Source: Herpetosiphonaceae bacterium
GTDB taxonomy: Bacteria; Chloroflexota; Chloroflexia; Chloroflexales; Kallotenuaceae
Assembly (NCBI GenBank): GCA_013821605.1
Contig: JACDGP010000003.1
Coordinates: forward strand, 1 to 64,000
DNA: 64,000 nucleotides
Direction of reading: 5' to 3'
Below the pieces are notes generated by a model. It did not search any database. It was not told the origin of the DNA and saw only the letters and a list, made by a program, of their open reading frames with translations. This document shows, in pieces, positions 34,386 to 43,058 of this stretch. Positions within the stretch are counted from its first letter, which is position 1, and the number at the start of each line of letters is the position of its first letter. The translations under genes were made by a program, and so were the position numbers.

Positions 34386-37208
34386 GTGGATACGGTGTTT
34401 GTGGTTTTGGACGTTGAGTCGACAGGGCTGGAAACGGGCGTTGACGAACTGATCGAGGTCGCGGCCGTGAAGTTTCAGGGCGACCGTGTGTTGGAGACGT
34501 TTCAACAGTTGGTCAAGCCCCGTCATAGCCTGCCGATCAAGATCGCCCAGCTCACAGGTATCAACCAGAGCGACCTGGAAGCAGCCACGCCGTTTCATGA
34601 GGTGGCTCCAGCGTTTGTGCGCTTTCTGCGGAGCTACCCGGTGATCGGTCACTCGATCCACTTCGACTTACGTATGCTGGCTGCACAGGGCCTCCAGCTC
34701 AGCCAGCGCTCCTACGACACCTTTGAGCTCGCCACGCTGCTGTTGCCGGGCCAGCCCTCTTATAGCTTGACCGCACTCGCTGCCGCACTTGAGATCCCGC
34801 ATCCCGATGCGCACCGAGCACTGGCCGACTCCGAGGTCACGCGCCAGCTTTTTTTACGCTTAATGGCGCGCATCGAACAGCTGGACGACACGATGCTGGG
34901 CGAAATTATTAAGTTTGGCGGGCAAATGGATTGGGGTCCACGCCCCCTATTTGAGCAGGTGCTGCGCGAGCGCGCGATGGTCGCGTTGACCAAGCCCTTG
35001 TCGAGCACGCCAGCGGTTGAGCCGGGTGTGCCGTGGCGTCAGTTTGTTCCCCTGGAGCCGGCGCGCCAGCCGGTGCCGCTCGATCCAACACTGGCCAAGG
35101 GTTTTTTTGCGACCGACGGCTTGATTGGGCGGGCCTTTCCGGGTTATGAAGCGCGCCCGCCCCAGGTGCACATGACCGAGGCGGTAGTCGATGCCTTTAA
35201 TGCCGCCGATACCTTGATGGTCGAGGCCGGCACCGGCACGGGCAAGTCCTTGGCCTATCTGGTTCCGGCGGCGGAGTTTGCAGCGAGCCGCGGTCAGCGT
35301 GTCGTGGTGTCAACCAACACGATCAATTTGCAAGACCAGCTGTATGGCAAAGATATTCCGGCCTTACAGCAGGTGATCGATCATGCCACGGTCCATAGTG
35401 GAGGCGTGGCGGCGACGCAGTTCGAGGCGGCGCTCTTGAAAGGCCGCGGCAATTATCTGTGCTTAAGGCGCTACGGCCAGCTACGGCAAACACTAACGCC
35501 AACGCCGGAGCAGGCGCGTGCGTTGATCAAGCTGGGGTTGTGGGTCGGGACGACCCAAACCGGTGACCGCGCCGAGATCGCGCTGCAAGACGAAGAAAAC
35601 CGGGTGTGGGGCGATGTGAACGTGACGCTCGATACCTGCACCGGCCCCCGCTGTCCGGCCTTTGACCGCTGCTTTTTCTTTGCCGCCCGCCGGGCAGCCG
35701 AGGCAGCGCATGTGATTGTGGTCAACCATGCCTTGCTGTTGTCGGATCTGAAGGCCGATGGCAAGGTGCTGCCACCCTATGATCATGTGGTGATCGATGA
35801 AGCACATCACCTGGAAGATGTAGCGACCGATCAGTTGGGCTGGGCGACGGATCAGGGCACGCTTTTGCACTTTCTGGATGGCATCTGGTTGGCAGGGGGC
35901 GCGCGGATCGTGAGCGGCTTGCTGAGTGAATTGCCGAATCATTTTAAGGGCTCGGGAGCGACGGCTGCTGATGTTGATCGCGCCGAGGGTTTTGCCGCGC
36001 CACTGCGCTTAGAGGTTGATCGCGCGCGCGTGGCCGTGCACGAGCTATGGAATCGGCTGCGGCTGTTTATGGAGCGACAGTGCAAAGAGGGCAGCTATGA
36101 GCTGCGGCTGCGCTTGACACCGGCACTGCGTAAAGGAGCGGACTGGATTACGATGCAGGGAGCCTGGGAGCAGTTGATGTTGCCGCTGGCCGATCTGGGG
36201 CGTGGTCTAGCCAAGCTAGAGGAGCATATTCGCGGTCTGGAGGACGCCGAATTACTCGAGTATGATGCGCTGGTGTTGCAGCTATCGGGGCTAGCGAATA
36301 TGGCGGTGGATACCGCGATCGCCGGCTCGGCGCTGTTTTATGGCGATGACGAACAAATCCAGTGGCTGTGGTGGGACCGGCAGCGTGACGTGCTACGCTT
36401 GCATGCCGCGCCGCTGCACGTTGGGCCATTGCTCCAAGAAAAGCTCTTCGCCGGCAAAGAAACTGTGGTGCTAGCGTCGGCGACCATGTCGATCAACGGT
36501 TCGTTCCAATATATTAAAGAGCGGCTAGGGCTGGCCGATGCACCGATTAGCGAACTGCAGTTGCCTTCGCCCTTCGATTATCAGCGCTCGACGCTGCTCT
36601 ACCTGCCGACCGATATGCCGGAACCCCAAGAGCGTGGCTATCAAGCGGCTCTGGAAAACGCGCTGATCGAGCTGGCCAAGGCGACGGGCGGGCGGATGCT
36701 AGCGTTGTTTACCTCGAACTCGGCGCTGCGCCAAACCTATCGCGCGATCAGCGAGCCCCTAGAAGAGCACGATATCGTGGTGCTGGGCCAGGGGCTGGAT
36801 GGGTCACGCCGCTCGGTGCTGCAGCGCTTCCGTGAGCATCCCCACTCGGTGCTGCTGGGTACCAGTTCCTTTTGGGAGGGTGTGGACGTGGTGGGCGATG
36901 CCCTGAGCGTGTTGGTCGTCTGTAAACTCCCTTTCGCCGTGCCCAACGACCCAATCTTCGCCGCCCGCTCGGAGCTGTTCAATGATCCTTTTAATGAGTA
37001 TGCGGTGCCGCAGGCGATCTTGAAGTTCAAACAAGGCTTTGGCCGCTTGATCCGTTCCAAGGAAGATCGGGGCGTTGTGGCAGTCCTCGACCGTCGTTTG
37101 CTGTCCAAGCGCTATGGCGAATTGTTCCTGCGCTCATTGCCACCGGCAACAACGCAGCGCGGCCCATTACAACAACTACCGTTGCTGGCTGCGCGCTGGT
37201 TGGTGTAG
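34386..37208 (+). CDS. DEDDh exonuclease-DinG-family helicase fusion
   Basis: A 940-residue two-module repair enzyme. Residues 1-170 are a DnaQ-type 3'-5' exonuclease: VVLDVESTGLETG (DxE), GHSIHFDLRML and HRALADSEVT (HxAxxD). From about residue 250 there is a superfamily-2 XPD/DinG helicase with VEAGTGTGKSLAYL (Walker A, about 280), VVIDEAHHLED (DEAH, about 470) and C-terminal GFGRLIRS. Four cysteines (one in NYLCLRR, three in CTGPRCPAFDRC) are placed as in the iron-sulfur cluster of XPD-like helicases. The start codon is GTG after AAGGG. A TATAAT lies at 34289. Firmicute DinG has the same exonuclease-helicase layout but often lacks the cluster. Confidence 0.92.
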   Translation: MDTVFVVLDVESTGLETGVDELIEVAAVKFQGDRVLETFQQLVKPRHSLPIKIAQLTGINQSDLEAATPFHEVAPAFVRFLRSYPVIGHSIHFDLRMLAAQGLQLSQRSYDTFELATLLLPGQPSYSLTALAAALEIPHPDAHRALADSEVTRQLFLRLMARIEQLDDTMLGEIIKFGGQMDWGPRPLFEQVLRERAMVALTKPLSSTPAVEPGVPWRQFVPLEPARQPVPLDPTLAKGFFATDGLIGRAFPGYEARPPQVHMTEAVVDAFNAADTLMVEAGTGTGKSLAYLVPAAEFAASRGQRVVVSTNTINLQDQLYGKDIPALQQVIDHATVHSGGVAATQFEAALLKGRGNYLCLRRYGQLRQTLTPTPEQARALIKLGLWVGTTQTGDRAEIALQDEENRVWGDVNVTLDTCTGPRCPAFDRCFFFAARRAAEAAHVIVVNHALLLSDLKADGKVLPPYDHVVIDEAHHLEDVATDQLGWATDQGTLLHFLDGIWLAGGARIVSGLLSELPNHFKGSGATAADVDRAEGFAAPLRLEVDRARVAVHELWNRLRLFMERQCKEGSYELRLRLTPALRKGADWITMQGAWEQLMLPLADLGRGLAKLEEHIRGLEDAELLEYDALVLQLSGLANMAVDTAIAGSALFYGDDEQIQWLWWDRQRDVLRLHAAPLHVGPLLQEKLFAGKETVVLASATMSINGSFQYIKERLGLADAPISELQLPSPFDYQRSTLLYLPTDMPEPQERGYQAALENALIELAKATGGRMLALFTSNSALRQTYRAISEPLEEHDIVVLGQGLDGSRRSVLQRFREHPHSVLLGTSSFWEGVDVVGDALSVLVVCKLPFAVPNDPIFAARSELFNDPFNEYAVPQAILKFKQGFGRLIRSKEDRGVVAVLDRRLLSKRYGELFLRSLPPATTQRGPLQQLPLLAARWLV

Positions 37209-37629
37209 GCAAGCTATTCCCCAGGACAATCACTTCTTACATGCGTATTTTTACGAAGCTAGGGCGTAAAGCCTAGGAGCTTGGCCCAGATATCGCTGGC
37301 GAATCATTGCTAGGAGCCTTTTTGGCGAAATTGGAGCGTTTTTGACCATCGATGCAAGTACGACTCCAGTTCTGTCTGGTGCCCAATAAGGTGCTCCGAT
37401 ACCGTCCTCGAAACATCTCACAATCTGTCACACGTTGATCGGTTGTGCTCGTCATCGGAAAGGTGGGTCCAGACATCGAGCAAAGGATAGGGAAGGAAAC
37501 GTGCTCGCTCCACGCGGTCAGTTAAGACCGTGTGGCCTTTCAGGATGCTTTGAGATAACTTTCGTAGGCGCTTACGAAGCGTATAAATCCGGCTGTCACG
37601 AGGCAACCTTTATTTATGAGGAGGAAGGT
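37209..37629. other. Non-coding or decayed stretch
   Basis: About 420 bases between the helicase gene and the AlbA_2-type pseudogene contain no frame that I can support. Two short minus-strand frames (37273-37476 and 37418-37606) have no ribosome site and no recognisable family. They could be the residue of an old coding region, but I cannot show it. Confidence 0.4.
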
Positions 37630-38290
37630 GTGGATTTCGTCGATTGGAGCGAGTTAGTGCTAAAAACGCTTGTGCAAGCTACTCAAGTATCAGCCACGAT
37701 GCGCATGATCGGTACTGATCTGACGCCTCTGTCATCGGCTATATTTGGAGAAGACGTTTCAAGCGCTCCCGGTTTTTGGGGTTCGGATCGACATCTAGCG
37801 ATGTTTGACGCGCTCGAAGGACTCCAAGCGGTCGGGCTTGTCGAAAATGATGATCAGTTGCTTTATTGGAAGCCGACGAAGCGCGGACGAGATTTTGTCG
37901 AAGATTTGACTCCACTATGGCAAGACACATGTAGCATATCATCCTCCGCGTCGTTAATCGACTGAGTCCACAAGTTAGTCTAGACGGGGATTACGTGCGG
38001 TTAGGAGAATTCGACCAGGAACAAGTGCTCGCAGAACTGGAGTGGCAAGAAGCAGAGGATTTGCTATCTGCCATAGCGCAGGAGGTCAGTGACCTAGGCT
38101 TGATTAGGGCTGTAATGTTCATCGGGTTGATTTCAAGCGCGAACTACACCTCAATACAGCCTCAGAGAAAGCCAAGTTCATCAAAGATATGTTGGGCTTA
38201 GCAACTACACAGGCAAGTGGAAGGCGCTGGATGATCATCGGGTTTGATGACAAGACTAGGACCTACTATAGTCCACCCGATCCTAAAGTC
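37630..38290 (+). pseudogene. AlbA_2 (Schlafen-type) domain protein, frameshifted and truncated
   Basis: A GTG at 37630, preceded by GAGGAGG, opens a good frame (VDFVDWSELVLKTLVQATQV...) that loses register near 37930. Protein-like sequence continues in a second frame (IILRVVNRLSPQVSLDGDYVR..., LAELEWQEAEDLLSAIAQEV) to about 38110, and then in the third frame as VDFKRELHLNTASEKAKF, LGLATTQASGRRWMIIGFDD and TYYSPPDPK, which is the AlbA_2/Schlafen nucleic-acid-binding domain. The gene therefore carries two frameshifts. It ends near 38290 where an antisense SDR gene begins, so the C-terminal part is missing. Confidence 0.78.
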
Positions 38291-39048
38291 ATCAAGATCT
38301 GTCCGCTTTTCTCCATGATCTTCGGATCCGTCGCCAGTGCCACCACCGCCCGCCCCACAAACAGGGGCGTTTCCATCCACGGGAGCAGCTTCTGGCTCTT
38401 CCGTCCCGCCATCAGCATCTCCGTGGCAACCATAAAGGGACACAGGGCAATCACCGCCACCTGGTGATCGCGCAGTTCATGCGCCATATCGGTGGCCATG
38501 CGATTCACCGTGGCTTTATTGACGCCATACGCCACATTATCTGTGGGGCCGTAGGATGCCATCGACAGATGGACGATGAGACCTCCTCCGTGTTCAACCA
38601 TCGGGGCTGCTCCATACACGCTAGCAACATAGGTGGACCGTACCCCAACCGTATGCATGGTATCCCAAAACGTGGGGGGCAGTTTCCAGAAAGCGGTCTT
38701 GAAGCCGCTCTTCTTACTCCGTTGTTTGGCTTGGTAGCCGGCCCACGCATTATTTACCAGAATGTCGAGCCGTCCGTGATCGGCATAGATCTGCTGAAAC
38801 ACCTGCTCGACTTGCTGATCGTCCCTATGATCACACCGGAGGGCAATGCCGACGCCGCCTGCCTCGTTGACCAGTGCGGCAGTCTCATGAATGGTCCCAG
38901 GCAGTGGCACGGTTGCGGTATCGGCATCTTCGGTACGTCCCGTCACATACACCGTTGCGCCAGCGGCACCGAGTGCGTGGGCAATCCCCTTCCCGATCCC
39001 GCGACTAGCCCCCGTCACCAGTGCCACACGCCCCTTCAGGTCTTGCAT
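38266..39048 (-). CDS. SDR-family oxidoreductase, C-terminally truncated
   Basis: NAD(P)-dependent short-chain dehydrogenase resembling the DHRS1-like group. The 260 residues contain ALVTGASRGIGKGIAHALG (cofactor site), ILVNNAWAGY, the HLSMASYG catalytic Ser region, AYGVNKATVNRMATDMA (YxxxK) and CPFMVATEML. GGAGGAG precedes ATG 39048. In relatives the KSGQIL segment is followed by an LAxEYGFxDxDG-type tail; here it is replaced by MTLGSGGL and a stop, exactly where the AlbA_2 pseudogene on the other strand ends. The core is intact, so activity is possible, but a recombination junction has removed the tail. Confidence 0.85.
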   Translation of the reverse strand: MQDLKGRVALVTGASRGIGKGIAHALGAAGATVYVTGRTEDADTATVPLPGTIHETAALVNEAGGVGIALRCDHRDDQQVEQVFQQIYADHGRLDILVNNAWAGYQAKQRSKKSGFKTAFWKLPPTFWDTMHTVGVRSTYVASVYGAAPMVEHGGGLIVHLSMASYGPTDNVAYGVNKATVNRMATDMAHELRDHQVAVIALCPFMVATEMLMAGRKSQKLLPWMETPLFVGRAVVALATDPKIMEKSGQILMTLGSGGL

Positions 39049-39114
39049 GAAAAACTCCTCCTGCAAGAAACAGATGATGCATGTCAGTCATTGTAGATCA
39101 CCTTGGCAAGATAG

Positions 39115-39456
39115 CGTCTATCGCACCAACCTATTGCCTACCACATTGGTTCCATCACCACCGAGTTCAGGGTCAACGTAGATAGGAAGTGGCTCTCGTT
39201 ATCCAGTGATGGTGTGCGCTACGTACATCCTATCCAAGGCTTCAGGGAAGCGGAAGACGCACTTGGGGGTGAAGCTAGCGAGGGACGCGCAGTAATCGCG
39301 GCAGCTCTGAGGGCGAATTATAGAAGAAGTGAGAAAGCTTACAAGTACCCAGGCCACTATGAGCCAGAGCCAACTCCATTCAGGAGACGAGCATATGCAA
39401 CTCCCATCAGTGGAGTCTCCTTGAAGTTACGCCAGCCGAGGGGCCGTAGTGCCTGA
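39115..39456 (+). other. Open stretch, possible gene remnant
   Basis: A plus-strand frame is open from 39115 and reads AYHIGSITTEFRVNVDRK, LSSDGVRYVHPIQGFREAED and EKAYKYPGHYEPEPTPFRRR before its stop at 39456. Composition is protein-like, but no ribosome site precedes the only starts (GTG 39214) and I recognise no family. It may be the displaced 3' end of a gene broken by the same event that brought the SDR gene here. Confidence 0.3.
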
Positions 39457-39483
39457 TCGGACGGTCGAAGAGGAGACAGCATA

Positions 39484-39714
39484 ATGACACCGATGACAAA
39501 AGTATACGCCGTCGTTTTGGAGCATGGCGAACATAATTGGTCAGCCTATGTACCCGATCTACCAGGATGCATAGCGACGGGCACAACACGTGAGCAAACG
39601 CTCGCCCTCATACAGGAAGCAATTGCGTTCCACATTGAGGGAATGCAGTTCCATAATCAGCAAATCCCTGAGCCTACGACTCAGGTAGAATGGGTGGAGG
39701 TAGCGGCCAGCTAG
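39484..39714 (+). CDS. hicB: HicB-family antitoxin-like protein (orphan)
   Basis: A 76-residue protein with the partial RNase-H-like fold of HicB: KVYAVVLEHGEHNWSAYVPDLPGCIATGTTREQTLALIQEAIAFHIE, then a Gln/Pro tail. AGGAG lies about ten bases before ATG 39484. HicB normally neutralises the HicA mRNA interferase, but no HicA gene is visible on either side, so this may be a solitary or remnant antitoxin. Confidence 0.85.
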   Translation: MTPMTKVYAVVLEHGEHNWSAYVPDLPGCIATGTTREQTLALIQEAIAFHIEGMQFHNQQIPEPTTQVEWVEVAAS

Positions 39715-39808
39715 CAAGTAGTGTGCTCTCAGAGGGCCAACGATATACCACGCATCAGAAAATAGCATTTTGCTTTCGGGTATTCTCGTGTTCGAATGCT
39801 ATACTGCC

Positions 39809-40306
39809 CTACGCCTCGCTGGCTAATTGCAAGATCGCTGTACGTAACGCGGGACTAATCCAGAAGCCATTGGCGATAAGTGCATCAATGAGCGGCATAA
39901 CCGCAGGGACAATGTGTTGCTCTTTGGCATCGAGCAAGCCGCCTAACACGCCAGTGAAGGTAAGTCCTAGTGTTGCTGCTACGTCCCGACCGGCTGCTTC
40001 ATCGATGATGAGCACGTCAGCCTGCAGTTCATGTGCAAGCACGATCGCCTCGACCTCAGCCTGGGCTAGTGCCTCGTGCGTGACTAGCAACTGCTCAACC
40101 ATGGACACATCCGTTACTGCACGTGTTACGATCCACGCCTCGGTCTGCACGGCAAGGGCTCCCGGATTGGCAGTTCCGGGACCCACCAACTCGTTCCGAA
40201 CGGCCTCAGGTATCACGATTTGCCCATATAATGCTCGCAGAAGATGCAGTTCGTTAATGGCAGCAAGGTTCGTGATGGCAGTTGTATCGGACACAACGAT
40301 GAGCAC
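39809..40306 (-). CDS. DUF3368 PIN-like toxin
   Basis: A 165-residue PIN-type predicted ribonuclease. Acidic active-site residues are visible in VVSDTTAITNL (Asp), QAEVEAIVLAHEL (Glu) and VLIIDEAAGRDVA (two Asp). VIPEAVRNELVG and GLTFTGVLGGLLDAKE are typical for DUF3368. The start GTG 40306 is chosen over ATG 40351 because AAGGAG lies six bases upstream and the family begins directly with the VVSDTT strand. The UPF0175 gene just upstream encodes the expected antitoxin. Confidence 0.85.
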   Translation of the reverse strand: MLIVVSDTTAITNLAAINELHLLRALYGQIVIPEAVRNELVGPGTANPGALAVQTEAWIVTRAVTDVSMVEQLLVTHEALAQAEVEAIVLAHELQADVLIIDEAAGRDVAATLGLTFTGVLGGLLDAKEQHIVPAVMPLIDALIANGFWISPALRTAILQLASEA

Positions 40307-40404
40307 CGTCTGCTCCTTGCTAGGCAGAACGATCAGCAATGCGTGAGGCATGGAATTCGCGCCCAGGCCTCACATCGATGTCGGCGACTGGCTCGTCAGC
40401 AGTG

Positions 40405-40659
40405 TTATTCAATTGGTGTGTGCTTGTGCAGCTTCCGGAGCGTGTCGAGATCAGCCTCGACGTCAGTCACCATGATATGGAGCGGAACACGGCGCTTTGC
40501 TAGGAGCCGTTGGAAGTCGAGTCGCGTCAGGCCAGCGATTTCAGCGCCCTTCGCGAGGCTGACCACCCGGCGTTGATACAGCACAACCGCGAGATCCTGC
40601 TTCACTTCTACAAGCTCTTGCTCGGTCATGCTCAACGGTAATTCGAGCGTGGTTGCCAT
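40405..40659 (-). CDS. UPF0175-family antitoxin
   Basis: An 84-residue DNA-binding antitoxin. LELPLSMTEQELVEVKQDLAVVLYQRRVVSLAKGAEIAGLTRLDFQRLLAKRRVPLH follows the UPF0175 pattern, with a helix-turn-helix in KGAEIAGLTRLDFQRLLA. GAGGAG precedes ATG 40659. Pairs of UPF0175 and DUF3368 genes are common in cyanobacteria, archaea and Chloroflexota; antitoxin first, toxin second as here. Confidence 0.88.
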   Translation of the reverse strand: MATTLELPLSMTEQELVEVKQDLAVVLYQRRVVSLAKGAEIAGLTRLDFQRLLAKRRVPLHIMVTDVEADLDTLRKLHKHTPIE

Positions 40660-40730
40660 GTCGTCACTCCTCTTTGCCGCGCCAACAGAATGTTCCCCTC
40701 AGGTAGAATCGGTAGGGTAGCGGTCAGCGC

Positions 40731-41678
40731 TTACGGATCGATTCGCCCGAATAAGTCACGTTCTAGCGTACGTTGGGGCTCCCATGGTGGCTCAATGCGG
40801 GTGAAATACTCGGTGCTGTTGAGTTGGCGCACAATGCGCGGGATGCGGCGCAGGAAAGCGGGACCGCCACCAAGCTGGCTAGCATGACAGGCGACCGCTT
40901 GTTCTTTGCGCGCGAGCATCGGGCCACTATAGATCGCGGTCGTAATCGGTGTGATCTGTGCCAGGGCTTCGACGAGGTCGATATCCGCATTCTGACCAAC
41001 CTTGCGCGGATCCTGCCCTCGTAGCCGCATGAAGGCGAGGGCGATCTTCAGAAAGCGGTTGGTGAAGGTCGGATAATATAGCTTGGTCGGCTGCCAAGGC
41101 ACGAGGCCCGCCTCGGCTTGCTCCGCGTAGGCTGTAGCATCACCGGCTAGGTGAAAAGCTGCTTGCGTAACTTTGTGCGCCATAATGTGATCGGGATGAC
41201 CATAACCACCATACGGTCCAAAGGTCACTACAACCTGGGGCTGAAGTGCGCGTATCGCCGCCACAACCTGCCCGACGGCTTGCCCAAATGGGGCCTGAAC
41301 AAAGGCATTTGGATCCTCGTTGTCGGACGAGCCGGTCATGCCTGAGTCACGATAGCCTAGGAAGTGGACACCCGATAATCCAAGCGCCTCGGCGGCGCAC
41401 ATCTGCTCGGCGGTGCGCAGCTGGCCAACATCTGCATAGCCGTCGAGAAACTTGGGATCGACGGTGCCGCATTCACCGCGAGTGGCACAGGCGTAATGAA
41501 CGGCGGTACCGGTCGTGGTATAGCGCGTGATCGTACCAGCGTTGCCGAAGCTTTCGTCGTCGGGATGGGCATAGACGACGAGCAAGGTGTGGCGGGTTGG
41601 AACGGGATTAAGCCAATGCGACTCGATGCCGAATTGTTCGAGGGCTGTCTGGTGGGGCGCAGTAGTTACTGTATTCAT
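40731..41678 (-). CDS. PIG-L/LmbE-family deacetylase
   Basis: Zinc-dependent N-deacetylase family that acts on GlcNAc-containing small molecules or lipids. The 315-residue protein has the motif AHPDDESFG (zinc His and catalytic Asp) and GGYGHPDHIMAH with the other zinc His residues. ATG 41678 overlaps the LtrA stop (ATGA), so translation is coupled to LtrA. Mycothiol/bacillithiol-type deacetylases belong here too, but the sequence does not settle the substrate. Confidence 0.9.
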   Translation of the reverse strand: MNTVTTAPHQTALEQFGIESHWLNPVPTRHTLLVVYAHPDDESFGNAGTITRYTTTGTAVHYACATRGECGTVDPKFLDGYADVGQLRTAEQMCAAEALGLSGVHFLGYRDSGMTGSSDNEDPNAFVQAPFGQAVGQVVAAIRALQPQVVVTFGPYGGYGHPDHIMAHKVTQAAFHLAGDATAYAEQAEAGLVPWQPTKLYYPTFTNRFLKIALAFMRLRGQDPRKVGQNADIDLVEALAQITPITTAIYSGPMLARKEQAVACHASQLGGGPAFLRRIPRIVRQLNSTEYFTRIEPPWEPQRTLERDLFGRIDP

Positions 41679-42874
41679 GCTTCCAGTATAACATCGCGGT
41701 GCTGGGTCGGGCGATACCAAACATAGGCTCCATACACCATCTGGATGGCGACCAAGAGGATCAAGAGCAGCAGCGAAACAATCGACCGCACAGGTAGTGC
41801 CATCAGCCCGATGATAATCGCTACCAACCCGGCCCCAAGCTTAAGCCCGACGCTTACGGGTGCCCATGTTGGCTCATCCGCCTCTGCACGGAGGGTCAAT
41901 TCCAGCAGACCGATCGCAATTAAAGCGACACCGACTGCGTCGTTGAACAGGTAGCGGCTTGCCAGTGCTGGTAGGTCGTTCCCGGCACTCAGGACGTTCA
42001 CCACGGCTGCGCCAAGAGCAGCCGTGGTCATGACTAAAGGCAGATGCAGATAGGTCCAGACCACCTGTGCCCAGACGTTATGGCGTGGTCGGCGGCGCGC
42101 GACAAAATCAAAGTAGATCCAGCAGAGGCCGAAGACCAAGGCCATGCCCAGTGTACCGGTGAGAGCGAGGCTAGGCGTCAGGGTAGACAGGCCGGCAATC
42201 CCTTGTACCACGCCGACAACCGCTTCGCCCAGGACGATTAACACAAATGTCGCAAAGCGTTCCGGTAAGTTTGAACTATTCAAAGCTGGCAAACGTGCCT
42301 GAAGCTGCAAGGTTGTAATGGGTGTCAGGAGGTCGAACATAGCCCCCAGCCCCCACAAGCCATAGCGCCAAGGAGCGGGAACAAAGACCGAGGCGATGAA
42401 CAGCAGCACCGAACAGCTGAAACCAAGCGCGTAGCGGGTGGTAACCGGGCGGTAGCGCGCATCGTGATAGCCACCGCGCAGCCACATGCTGATCAATAAG
42501 ATGCGTACCACAGCGTAGGCTAGGGCGAAGCCGCGCGAGTTGGTTGCGAGGCCATCATGGACGAAGATCGCCATCGCTGCTACCGGGAGCATCTGCAGGA
42601 AGACAAAGAAACGGTAACTAATATCATAGGTTTCGAAGCGATCATTATAAATCGTACCGCCGATCCAGACCCACCAGACCGGAACAAATAAGACGATATA
42701 ACTCCCGATGCCCGCAAGCGTGGTATGACCGGCTAAATAGTGGGCCAGTTCGGAGACGATCACGACGAAGACCAGATCGAAGAATAACTCCTGCCAGCCC
42801 GTACGCCGCTCGTACCGGTCTTCTTCGTTTGTGCGGAGCCGTGGAACTTGCCACCAGCGTCGTTTTGCGACCAT
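41675..42874 (-). CDS. Low-temperature-requirement A (LtrA)-family membrane protein
   Basis: A 399-residue polytopic membrane protein with about ten to eleven helices. WQELFFDLVFVVIVSELAHYLAGH, VWWVWIGGTIYNDRFETYD, SSNLPERFATFVLIVLGEAVVG and a PRHNVWAQVVWTYLHLPLV segment are the LtrA signature. The biochemical role of the family is unknown. GGAGG ten bases before ATG 42874 fixes the start; upstream sequence to 43021 is open but not protein-like. Its TGA overlaps the ATG of the PIG-L gene, so both are one unit. Confidence 0.9.
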   Translation of the reverse strand: MVAKRRWWQVPRLRTNEEDRYERRTGWQELFFDLVFVVIVSELAHYLAGHTTLAGIGSYIVLFVPVWWVWIGGTIYNDRFETYDISYRFFVFLQMLPVAAMAIFVHDGLATNSRGFALAYAVVRILLISMWLRGGYHDARYRPVTTRYALGFSCSVLLFIASVFVPAPWRYGLWGLGAMFDLLTPITTLQLQARLPALNSSNLPERFATFVLIVLGEAVVGVVQGIAGLSTLTPSLALTGTLGMALVFGLCWIYFDFVARRRPRHNVWAQVVWTYLHLPLVMTTAALGAAVVNVLSAGNDLPALASRYLFNDAVGVALIAIGLLELTLRAEADEPTWAPVSVGLKLGAGLVAIIIGLMALPVRSIVSLLLLILLVAIQMVYGAYVWYRPTQHRDVILEA

Positions 42875-43058
42875 GCGGATATCCTCCGTACGGGTCATGC
42901 TTGCACACGTACAGCCTTGGACCGATGCGCTGCTGCAGTATAGTGGATCTCCAAAGACGACGATATCAGTCATTTGGGGAGGAAGTGCGTGGCGGATGAG
43001 GAGTGTGGCGGCGTGGTCCATGAGTTGCTCCCGGACTCAACAGTTCGAGGAGGAGACG

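Noticed and set aside
37273-37606. Two minus-strand frames considered as a transposase remnant
   Set aside because: No DDE or other transposase motif, no ribosome site and no terminal repeats visible.
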